Positions 47,700 to 60,446 of a stretch of DNA of 64,000 bases are shown here, in pieces. The notes below the pieces were generated by a model. The model was not told the DNA's origin and did no database searches. It was given only the letters and a program-made list of their open reading frames with translations. The position numbers and the translations under genes were made by a program. Position 1 is the stretch's first letter; each line of letters begins with the position of its first letter. The stretch is from Erpobdella octoculata. Lineage: Eukaryota; Annelida; Clitellata; Hirudinida; Erpobdellidae. Location: contig OZ022245.1 in the NCBI GenBank assembly GCA_963978895.1, positions 1,460,767 to 1,524,766 of the forward strand, in the 5' to 3' direction.

Positions 47700-49000
47700 A
47701 GGCAAATGTTATATCTGGTTTTATCGAATTGAAAGCGAGACATGTAAAAAATATGTTGGATCGCCATCCAAATGAAGACCATGCAATCCTAGGCTGTGTC
47801 AGAATCCATTTCCATGCAACCACCTACTTTCATTTAAATTAATTAAATTACAATAACTAGTCGGAAGATTTTTTTTTAAAAGTCAGGGAATCATAAATTT
47901 TAGATATTTTAAATTTCTTCCACTATATTATATCGTTTTATTATGTGTGTGTCTACTCCTCCTTCCTTTCATATTATGCATCATATAATAACGAAATATA
48001 AACGAAATCAATCCACCGTGCGCCCTTGGGCTTCTAGAGGCGCCATCCAGGGACCTGCTAAAATATTGATGTCTGATTTGTCGAAAATTATGAAAAACCG
48101 TAGTGAATGTCATGCGTGGATGACAGGCGTAGGTACACAAAGACGAATTTCCTTTTATGCTGTCTTTGGACAATTATAACTTTTTTTGCGCCTCTTCTTA
48201 GCTGATAATTTTAAACGAACTTAGATAAACAAAATGTAAATCATGAGAAATAAAATGTTTGCGATGTTGTTAGAAGATGTTTTTCTAAAAAAATTAAAAT
48301 GTGCACACCTACTATGAACTGGGGGGGGGGCGCCGGCGGAACATTACCCGGTTCCGCTCTCTAATAAAAACTTTTTTATTTATTATTGTTTATATATACA
48401 ATACGTATATATCTTGATATAGCTTTATCGGCTTTATGCAACGTTTCTATTGCCAAATAAGCGTTCGTATAAACGGGGTCGCTTAGAAAAACAAAAAATT
48501 TAGCAAAGAGTTATCAGAGGTTTTTCCAATTAGTGGTTCATACTTTTTGTGCTAGGGTCTGTGGCGCCCGGGGCGAGGTCTAACAAATGTGCTCCTAGAA
48601 ATTTCCATCTGTAGACTTTTTCTTAAAAATAGCTGATGACCTGGCGGTGGAGTCGCAGGTACTTTTTCAAAATGTTTCAAAAAAAAACATTTTTGTCTCC
48701 AACAATAGCTAATACTTTGGGAGGGGGGTAGTCAGGTACTTTTTGCAAAAATTTTGGCGCCCCTTCCAAAAAGTTTTTGGAGCTCCTCCCTTCCAAATGG
48801 CACCCGGGACACGTGTTCCCCTGCCCCTTAGCTACGCCTCTGAAAAAAAGTGTTGGTCAAGTTAAGATTTACACGCATATTTTCTTTGTGCAAATGCATG
48901 TCGCCCCCTTGTTTTCAGAATTCTGTATCCTCCTCCCTTGAAACCGACTTTCGTAAGTTGTATAGTATATATCAACTTTTTTCGCAGCTGGTCATAAGTT
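47700..49000. other. repeat-derived intergenic DNA
   Basis: No supported gene. Degenerate MITE pieces include GGCGCCGGCGGAACATTACC (48330-48350), GTCTGTGGCGCCCGGGGC (48558-48576) and a hAT-style right end TTAGCTACGCCTCTG (48828-48842) whose left partner I could not find. Confidence 0.45.
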
Positions 49001-49009
49001 GATATAGAT

Positions 49010-49846
49010 TAGACCTCCTAGCCGGCGCCGGCCGCCGCCGCCGCCGAACTTTTTACAGCCGCCGTAAATCCGCCGAAAAAAAATTACGGCTAGCCGGCGG
49101 CCAGCCGAAAACGGTACCTGAGATGGAAAGTTATGAAGATGAGCCAGCAACAAAGCGTATGAAACTGCGTCAGGAAATGCTGAATGAATTGAAAGCAAGG
49201 AGCTCTACGAGTGATATGGATAATGCTACTAATGATTATGCTGTTGAAATTGCTAGGTATTTGTCATTTGTTGATAGCAGACATACAGACTGTCTTACAT
49301 TTTGGAGAAACCATGCAGATGATTTTTCTGTATTATCTCAAGTTGCAGAAGTATATTTGACAACATCTGCCAGCTCAGTACCAGTCGAAAGTATGTTTTC
49401 AACATGTGGATTAGTTATGAACAGCCGCAGATCAGCCTTAAGTGCTGATAAATTAAATCAGATTGTTTTTATACATGACAATTTTAAATTTGCAATGTAA
49501 AATTTTTTTTCATATTATTTTTTATGATGTACTTTTGTTTATCATATGACATTTTTGATGATTTAATTAACTTTTATGACAATTGCTATTAATTTGATAA
49601 TTTATATAATGGTAATAAATTTTGAACTTTATTAACTTTAGTAAATAATTAACTTTAGTAAATAATTTTATATTAAATTTTAGCCTAATTTAAAATAATA
49701 ATCAGCCACAAATTTGAATCATCAGCCGGATAATTTAAAATTCAAGCCGAATAATAATTTTACGCGTAAATTCGGCTAATCCGGATATCAGCCGAAATAT
49801 TTGTTCAGCCAGCCACAAACATAAAAAAATTCGGCTAGGAGGTCTA
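49010..49846 (+). mobile_element. internally deleted hAT element retaining the hATC domain
   Basis: Left end TAGACCTCCTAGCCGGCGCC; right end GGCTAGGAGGTCTA. Perfect 8-bp flanks ATATAGAT (49002-49009 and 49847-49854). The 837-bp element keeps only a short ORF (49123-49500) and lacks the DDE catalytic region, so it cannot self-mobilise. Subterminal CGGCTANNC-like repeats are abundant at both ends. Confidence 0.93.
49123..49500 (+). CDS. truncated hAT transposase: C-terminal dimerisation (hATC) domain only
   Basis: 125 residues with an intact frame from ATG to TAA. The C-terminal half carries hATC hallmarks: FWRNHADDFSVLSQVAEVYL, then SASSVPVESMFSTCG, then NSRRSALSADKLNQIVFIHD. Complete hAT transposases are about 500-700 residues and have a BED finger and an RNase-H-like catalytic domain, both absent here. 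The hATC region mediates transposase multimerisation, so an expressed fragment could interfere with full-length enzyme; this is inference. The frame has no stops despite the deletion. Confidence 0.85.
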   Translation: MESYEDEPATKRMKLRQEMLNELKARSSTSDMDNATNDYAVEIARYLSFVDSRHTDCLTFWRNHADDFSVLSQVAEVYLTTSASSVPVESMFSTCGLVMNSRRSALSADKLNQIVFIHDNFKFAM

Positions 49847-51837
<1,991 letters not shown>

Positions 51838-53055
51838 AAGAAAAAATTGATTGCAAAATTTGTGTTTTTATTACATATAAAAGCATTGGGTTTTAAAAAT
51901 TCGTTTTTAATTTACTTGTTCATTGGTCATGTTTGAGATTGTTCGCTTTTATCTTCAGCATGGCGCACTTTCAGTTTTATAACAGCTATTTTGTATTTAA
52001 TATATCTGACAAATCGATTGAGAGTTATTTGCAAGCCTTATTTGAAATCTTTCAATCAAATCAAATCAAAGAATCAATCTAAGGTCTACAATGCTAAGAA
52101 ATCATAAAATTTTGTAGCAACTTTCTCATTCTCAATGTAGTAGAAGCTGTATTTACAGATTTGACATTTTTTACAATACAAACAATGGTTTAAGCAGAAA
52201 GGTACAAAGCAGACAAAAGCCCATTACCAAAAACGTTTAGTCGCTGCAGGATAAACGATCATAAGTTCATAAGTATTGAAGGACATGGTTCATTGGCACC
52301 AAAATTCATCTTCGATCCGTTATGTGGAGCGCTTCGAGTGGCCGCTGTATACTGCATAATAGAGTATAGGGCACAGGCTGGAAATAAGTAACATATTTTT
52401 TCGGCCTTCTTTGGCCCGCTACGCAGGGATGTCATTTACGGAGGCAAAAAATGGTTGCCTCTCTCTGACTTTGAAGTGAGCCCCATGGCGTTAAATTAGT
52501 TCCCCTTGACTCTAAAGAGCATCTTCGTGGACTGGTGAAAAACATTAGAAATTATTTTTGAAAAAAAATTCTCCCGGTCTTCAGATTTTTAGGAAGGAAT
52601 TTTTTTTTAGTTTTGAAATTTTTTTTGGAAATGTTACTAGGATAACCCCCCCCCACATTCCCAGATTTTTGGACCTTTTCAACGTCTTACCCAATTCTGG
52701 TTTTGCTCAAATGACGTTCAAACCGCTACAATGACCAGGGACGTCAGTTCAGCAAAACCTTACGGGTGAAACAACTTCTTCTGAGGGACCACCAATTTAA
52801 AAAAATGGAAACTTTTCGAAACCCTCATTTCAATTTTGCTCTAAAAAACCTGATGATCGGGGGATGAGAGAATGTTTCGAAACCCATTTTCAGGAGGCTC
52901 ACTGAAACATCACAGGGGCCTACCTCACCGTCATAGGGAATCCGCCTGCCTATAAAAAAGCCGCCAAACCTCTAAAGCTTCAACTTTACACTTCTCATGT
53001 CATTTTTGGAGCCAAATTTCTATCTTTTGGAGCCCAAATCTACATCAGTGGGGTA

Positions 53056-53211
53056 ATTGACGTTCCAAACAATGACGCTGATGACGACGACGACGGTGAT
53101 GATTACGGCGATGATTACGATGACCATGACGATGACGATGACGATGACGATGGTGATTACGATGACGATGATCATGATGATGATGACGGCGACGATGGCG
53201 ATGGTGATGGC

Positions 53212-53258
<47 letters not shown>

Positions 53259-53345
53259 CGATGATGACGACGACGATGACGACGACGACGATGATGATGA
53301 TGATGACGATGACGACGATGACGATGGTGATGATGATGATAACTG
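53056..53345 (+). repeat. compound GAT/GAC trinucleotide tract
   Basis: About 290 bp of GATGAC, GACGAC and GATGAT units with occasional GGC and TAC. All six frames give homopolymer-like ORFs. Confidence 0.95.
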
Positions 53346-54897
53346 TGATGTGCACGGGGACCTGCCAGCCCGCTCGGCTAATTTGATAAATGTCTCCATG
53401 CACCTCGGCGTCCCTTCCGTTCCATTTCCATCTAAAAGAAGAACGAATCGCCATGCGACAGGGCGGAAAAGAAAGAAATAAAAGAAAGAAGAGAAGAAAG
53501 AATTTCAATGATGGATTTCGGATGGACTTTTAAAAATTTCTGAAAATGTTTATCGACCAACGTTCTTCTCAAAAGTTGCATCGCTACCACCGTGGCTCAT
53601 GTTTATTTGCATTGCCTTTAAACCAGACAGCTTCTTTAATTTCATTAAAATATTCAAATTAGGCATTTCAAATGCGCAAAGAAGAAAACTATCTTCATTA
53701 AAATTGCAACGGCTTGCTTAAATAATTAAAGCAGGAACCAGGCGCTCGACCGGCGGTCTTTGAAGCTAGAAAGTAATTGGAATGTAAACTTGCCGTGTTC
53801 ATAAATCATTGGAAGGGCCCCGGTGTTGCCGGTGCGCGCCCGTGTTGCCGGTGCATGTCTGTCTGGGTGTGCCTGTGCGCTGCGTCGACCGACCGGCCGG
53901 CCAGGAACGGATCTGTGCTATGGACCTAGATGTTGTTAATGGTCGGACCGACGTTGCTGGGAGAACTGGAAATAAAATTAATAATATAATAAGAAATATA
54001 TATTAGGATTTATTACGTACGACGCAGATGAGTATGTGGACCGGGTGGAACGCATGCAGCTGTATTGCTGAATATAGACAATAAGTGCAGTAGTACCCGT
54101 TAATCTGTCTCTACGACTACAACTTTTCAATCTTTTCCCTGAACAGCACCGAATGTTTAAGCCATGTGGGCGGACGACTTGTACAACAAAAACAATGACG
54201 ACAACAGCGACTGAAGCAGCGGCCGCGGCGACCACAGCGACTGAGAGCTACACTAGTAGCAACGGCGACAGGAGTCGAAACACAGCCACGCTTCAACCGG
54301 CCCTAGACAAAGACATTTGTGCCAAAAAGAGAAAGAAAAGAAGATGCCCTCTCAGAACAAAGAAAGCGTAGCGAGCATTCGTGTCCTCAACTTCCTCTTT
54401 CTCTTCATTATTTTCTCTCCTCTCCTTCTTTCTCTTTCTCTCTTTCGCTGGTTGGCAGTGAAACTTGGACCGATCGATAACACAGCCCCTACTACATTCT
54501 CTACGAGGCTTGCGAGTTCGGTTTCCACTCCGCCCAGTTGGATGGAATAATGTCGGGGGAGGGGTAGGAATGGAATGTGTGGAATAAAGGGTGGTGTGAG
54601 AATATAATAAGAAGAAAAATTTAAATTTTTTGAAATAAAAATGACAACGATATAAATCAAGTGTGCCACTCAGGGGATGGGGTCGACCGGTAGCGTTTTC
54701 CCCCGCCCAGCAACTGACAGCATGTTAGAATAAAAAAAAACTAAAATCGAAGGAAATTTCGCTTCGACGTCCGAGGTCAAGATGTGACCTCTTTGGCTCT
54801 GTTTTTGGTGCCAATCAGTAAACTTGTTTCCTCTTTCGCTCGCTCGTAGGGATGGCATACTTCAATCGAAAGCAAGAACCGTAATGGTGAGTAGTTC

Positions 54898-55195
<298 letters not shown>

Positions 55196-56595
55196 TATTA
55201 GATAACACGTAAACAAATTGTCGAAGCAATAATCATCGCCTCACAACTAACTATGACAACAAGCTTCGCGGTTACGATTCATAGCGAATCATCAACGAAC
55301 CAACCGATGATTAAACCGACCCCCCCCCCAAACACACACATATCCAAATCATCATCTCATCTCCATTATACACGCTTTATTTTAATTTATCATTTCTAAC
55401 TATAATACGATATCACCCGAACTCCAAAAATCGGTTTGCGATATCGTATAAAAAGATTAAACTCGTTTCTGATTATTGTCGAAATAAGCATCATTCAGAA
55501 CGAGGTAAGCGCATTTTGTGACCTTTTGTTGAAACTGGGACAAAGAGATGCTCTCAGCTGTTGCAGCCTCCGCCGCGATGGTTGCAGCAACGCTTTTGCT
55601 CGCGTCCGCAGGAGCTCGTAGGATCGGACGCCACGAGACGGACGAACCGTCCTGAAAAATATTTTCACTTGGAAAATTCGTTTAAGAGAAAGAGAGTGGA
55701 ACGAAAATTAACAAGAAAAAAAAGAGGTTCGATTATTGAACTCGTATAGAATCAGCAGGGTAAATAAATTGCGAATAAATTAACGGTATACTGATAAATA
55801 GAAAGCAATCTATCGAGCAGATGTTGTTGAGGCTTGTGTGTGTGTGGTTCGCGCGCGTAGTGGTGAACGCTCCGGCGAGATCTGAGACAAAGAAAAGCCC
55901 AAGTGGAGAGAGAGAGAGCGAGTAGGTGAGAGAGGTAGAGAGAGAGAGAGAGATAGAGAGATGTGGAGAGAAGAAAAAAGAGAGAGAGCTCTGGGCAGCT
56001 CGGATGAGGACAATGAATAAAGACCTGGCTCTCTCTACTACGCAATTCTTGGTCTTTGGCGACATAAAAACCAGGGTCGTTGTCGCTCGAGAAATTAGTC
56101 GCAGTCTGAAGTCGAGTAGAGTTGAGCGCTCGCTTGGAAAACGCAGCAGCCGGCTGATTGTCGGATTCAAGAACGGAGCGAGTTTGCGAATGATAGACCG
56201 TTTGGGGGCTTCTATAATCTAATAGACACGCGAAGCAGAAGAACCCAGACAGACGTAACAGATCGGCCGACGGCGTCGGCAACGAAGTCGAAACGTAAGC
56301 ACGGTTTGGTTTAAAAGTTTTCATCGTTTTTTTTAAAGAAAAGATCTCCCAGCAGCTCTTGGTTTTCCGAAAAAAGTAAATATAAACAAAAAACAGAAGA
56401 GAACAGGGTCAAAGGTCGGTTTCAAGTGAGGTCAGTGCTGCTGTAGCGACATATCAGCCGCTCTGACCGCGTTTGATGCCGTCTACCGGCCGCTAGCGAC
56501 ACCAGATAGTCACAACCAGCTGCTGCCGGCTAACAGGAGCCGTTTAATTAATAACGAGAACGACGAGTTTAAAAAAAACAACAACCAGGGTTTCA

Positions 56596-58203
56596 TTATT
56601 CTAACATTTTATTCAAAATTTGCCTCAAACCGACATCGAAACTGCCACCGAGATTCAGAGCGAACAGTGAGTTTACATAGATTTTGATGCTTTCGTCTAA
56701 TTTAGAAAGTTCTTTGCAAATAAATGTCATGTAAATTACGATTTTGTTGTGTGTCTCTTTCTTCTGCACCACGTTTGGCGAACATGCAGACAGTTCGTGC
56801 AGCAGCTTGACGAGATGATGAACTACGTCGACAGCGTGGCTCGACATTCTCGGCCAGGCGATTCTGACGAGCAGCAGCAACGACTCCAGCGCCTTTATCC
56901 GGCTTTCTTCTCCGTCCCCGTCGGAGGTCTCCAGGTAGGCAAAGAGCACTTCAAGGATGGGACCCAGGTACTTGATCGTGGCCGGCCCTAGAAGCTTGAG
57001 GTAGTCGGGCAGGGCATTGCAGTAGACCCTCCTCAAAACGATCAGATTTTCGAGGCGCATTCGAAAGAGAATCTCGGAGAAAGCTTTCTCGCATTTAGTT
57101 TCTTTTTTAACGTCGCACAAAGCACTGGGGGGCATCTCCATGGCATTTAAGAGCAGACGAAAAGTCGACAAGAGCTCTCTCAGTACTTTTTCGTCTTTGA
57201 CGCACAGTTGCTTGAGCAGGCAGTCGAACATGACATCGCATCGGCCGGAAAGTCTGAGCTCGGCTCTGGTCGCGTGGGAGAGAACGTGTCGCAAGCTTCG
57301 GAGGCCGAGAAGTTGGTACTCGATTTCGAAATCATCCAATAACAAAAGGGTCAGAGGTAGAATGTAGCTTAAACATTCGCTCAAACGCGGGAAGGTTAAA
57401 TTTTCGACTATCGACGAAAAGACGTGGGGGACGGCCGGGTTCGTTTTCCAGTTTTGAGGGTTGAATCGGGGAAGAAGAATTTCGAACAGGTCATCGTAGG
57501 CGAACTTGTTGTTTCTAAGTTTGCTCGAATTTTGAAGTAAATTTTCAATTTTATTCTCGGAAATCAATCGAAGAAGTTTATCAGAGGCAGCTCGTGATTC
57601 TTCGTCTGTCCACTCATGCTCGTGGCGGTGTTCCAAACACAGAAGTAAGGAGTAAATCGAAGCAGTAAACTCTGTCGTTTCAATGCGATCCTCTAAACTG
57701 ACCGGCAGAAATGTTTTGCCGTTTATAATTTTTTCAAATGCTTTCATACCTAATACGGCAAGTTCGGCGCAATGTGAAAAATCAACAGACTGCAATGAAT
57801 CGGTCTCTAAAATTTCATAACACGGCACTCTGGCCTTCGAATAAATCAATTTAATAAGATGAACAGCGGCCGATTCGTTTTCCCTCCTTCTCGAAAAAAC
57901 ATTAGAAAATTCTTCCTTAGATTCGTTTTTATTTTTCATATCTTCGCGTACGAGTTTCTCCAGCACAAATTCGTTGTCTAGAAATTTGTTGAATACAACT
58001 AAGAAATCCAAGGGTGAAATAGAATTAAATGATTTTGAAGAAAACAACTGGTCAAAAGTCAGGGAACCAAGCAATTCATTCAAGAAAACGCTAGAATGTG
58101 TATTTTCCTGAGTCATACTTGTGATGATATTCGTCTCAAAAGTAGTAGTTGGTGTTTCATCCAGCAAACTTTGTAAAAAACGCGTTAAGCAATCGTTAGC
58201 CAT
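56596..58203 (-). CDS. TTI2: TELO2-interacting protein 2 (TTI2), TTT complex subunit
   Basis: HEAT-repeat-like helical protein of 535 residues; human TTI2 is about 508, so it is full length. TTI2 forms the TTT complex with TELO2 and TTI1. With HSP90/R2TP the complex stabilises PI3K-like kinases (mTOR, ATM, ATR, DNA-PK, SMG1). Diagnostic stretches: NPQNWKTNPAVPHVFSS (about 248-264), YILPLTLLLLDDFEIEYQLL with G300 (about 280-300), LRRVYCNALPDYLKLLG (about 384-400) and a late WPRMSSHAV. The N-terminal third is less conserved, as in other lineages. The frame is uninterrupted from ATG to TAA, so the coding region is a single exon. KATNAL2 is divergent from it, 2.2 kb away. A minus-strand AATAAA (bases 56608-56613) overlaps the last codons. 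Confidence 0.95.
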   Translation of the reverse strand: MANDCLTRFLQSLLDETPTTTFETNIITSMTQENTHSSVFLNELLGSLTFDQLFSSKSFNSISPLDFLVVFNKFLDNEFVLEKLVREDMKNKNESKEEFSNVFSRRRENESAAVHLIKLIYSKARVPCYEILETDSLQSVDFSHCAELAVLGMKAFEKIINGKTFLPVSLEDRIETTEFTASIYSLLLCLEHRHEHEWTDEESRAASDKLLRLISENKIENLLQNSSKLRNNKFAYDDLFEILLPRFNPQNWKTNPAVPHVFSSIVENLTFPRLSECLSYILPLTLLLLDDFEIEYQLLGLRSLRHVLSHATRAELRLSGRCDVMFDCLLKQLCVKDEKVLRELLSTFRLLLNAMEMPPSALCDVKKETKCEKAFSEILFRMRLENLIVLRRVYCNALPDYLKLLGPATIKYLGPILEVLFAYLETSDGDGEESRIKALESLLLLVRIAWPRMSSHAVDVVHHLVKLLHELSACSPNVVQKKETHNKIVIYMTFICKELSKLDESIKIYVNSLFALNLGGSFDVGLRQILNKMLE

Positions 58204-60005
58204 CGCTAAACTCTCAGAAATCTAAACAATAAGCATGTATGTGACATGTAATTAAATTACGACAAATTAATTAAGCGGCATTGAGCCAAAGTAGCAACTA
58301 GTAGTGGTTCGAAAGTCCGAAAGCGCCGATAAACAAACCACAGAACCATAACAAAAACAAAACAAACATCTGTATAATGCTGAAAAGTGAAACGAGTTTA
58401 AGCTAAAAATATTCTATTAAATTACTTAAACCATATAAATTTTAAAAATATTATTTTTAAAAATTTAAGTTTAAATTAGACTAAAAGATCAACTCACGGC
58501 AATGAAGCGCAAGCTTTTTTTCAGGCAGTTGAATTACTTAGTTTAATTTAGTTTAGGTTCCACCTAGCTGTGTTTCTGGAAGTAATGAAGTAAAAAAAAT
58601 CTACATTTTGGTTTTGACGCTACGGTTCTAGATTACGACCAGAAAACGTGGTAAAATATAAATAGTTGAGTTATAAAAAGTTGATTATATTTTTGAGGTT
58701 TGAAAAAATTCGATCAGGACCAAAGAGTGACGTCCAACTAGATGGAAAGGCAGGAAAACTTGTTTTTGTCTCATTATTATTTTATTTTATTTTAAACAAT
58801 GCTCTTTAGTCTTTACTAGCATTACACCAACACTAATCTGTTGTGGTGAATATGGTTGAAAAGTAACGCAGGAACGAGTTAGGTTTTCAATTCGTTTCTT
58901 TATTCTTTTCCATGTCATAAATTCTCAAGAATATCAATGATATAAGTACGTTTAATCGTTTAAAAACAAATAAATCAAAAATCTATCCCATCTGGCTATC
59001 GGCCTGAGCATATCGCTTAGCAAAAAGTGGTAATTAAGATTGAGGATAGATTATATTACAATCGGAGGAAAACTGTTTTAGGTTTGATCGTATGTGCGAG
59101 GAGAAGACTTTTCCATCAAACTTTACCATATAGGCGTATTTAAAGTGCAAACGGTAACCATAGTTAAAAATTCTTGCCTATATAGCATTTTTTCAACAAC
59201 AACAAAAAAACTTGAAAAAACATTGAACGATATCAAAGCAGAAATTTTTATTTGTAGAAATGCATGCTTGCGATTGACTGAAATCACAATTTTTGAAAAA
59301 CATCTGCTTCACGACGAAGCCTGGTTCGGGATTATACAGGAAATTAAAATAAATTAAAATAATTTTGTACTATTTAATAAATATTGCTTTAACAAATTCA
59401 AACCATAAAACTTTTATTTCAAGGTAATTTAAATAGTTACTATTCTAGCATCTTTGCAATCAGCGTTGCCTGGCGACTCATACCGTTCCGTTTATTTTGT
59501 TTATGAGCGAACCGAAGCGAGCTTAGTTTTCATTTTAAAATTTCATAAATATTTTGTAGAGTTTTATGTCTATGCTGATTAGTTTGGAGGTTTGGAGAGT
59601 TAACTTGCATTTAAAAACAGAATCGTACCACCAGGGACGTAAATTAAGGGGAGGAAGGGGTGAAGTGAGCCCCCCTCTGAACTCTGAAGTGAGCCCACAG
59701 TTAATGGTTTCTGGTAGAATCCTTTAGCCGGTATATTTTGAAAAATTGCTAAGACTTATAGACTACCCCGGTCATAAGCTATTTGAGGAGGAAAAGTTGG
59801 GAAGTCTTGAGAATTTTTTTATAAAGGTTACCTAAAATTATACAACTACCCCACCCTCAGTCATTAGCTTTCATCATCACCTGGGCCCTTTGCTGATAAC
59901 ATCTAGCCCCCCATAGTTTCGTTGACATGACGACCCTGCTTGCCGTAGAACTAAAGCTGGGACGATACACTTGAATTTGAAGTGTAATTATTACATTAAT
60001 AATAT
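58204..60005. other. intergenic spacer between divergent TTI2 and KATNAL2
   Basis: Should hold both promoters. A plus ORF at 59094-59357 (87 codons) is unrecognised and not called. A hAT-family left end CAGGGACGTAAATT at 59633, sharing its 14-bp TIR with the 12401 element, has no matching right end. Confidence 0.5.
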
Positions 60006-60009
60006 TAAC

Positions 60010-60412
60010 ATAATAACATTAATAATAATTAACATAACATTAATAATAATTAACATAACATTAATAATAATTAAGATAACATTAATAATAATTAAGAAAA
60101 CATTATTAATAATTAACATAACATTATTAATAATTAACATAACATTAATAATAATTAACATAACATTAATAATAATTAACATAACATTAATAATAATTAA
60201 CATAACATTAATAATAATTAACATAACATTAATAATAATTAACATAACATTAATAATAATTAACATAACATTAATAATAATTAACATAACATTAATAATA
60301 ATTAACATAACATTAATAATAATTAACATAACATTAATAATAATTAACATAACATTAATAATAATTAACATAACATTAATAATAATTAACATAACATTAA
60401 TAATAATTAACA
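60010..60412 (+). repeat. 21-bp AT-only minisatellite just upstream of KATNAL2
   Basis: About 19 copies of ATTAATAATAATTAACATAAC. The first few vary (ATTAAGATAAC, ATTAAGAAAAC) and most of the rest are perfect. Because 21 is divisible by three, both strands appear as long ORFs (LIIINIT, MLIIINV); neither is a gene. The array ends 34 bp before the KATNAL2 ATG. GAATTCAG at 60418-60425 could be a splice acceptor for a 5'-UTR exon. Confidence 0.95.
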
Positions 60413-60446
60413 TAGTAGAATTCAGTTTGATGAACTCTGACCGACG

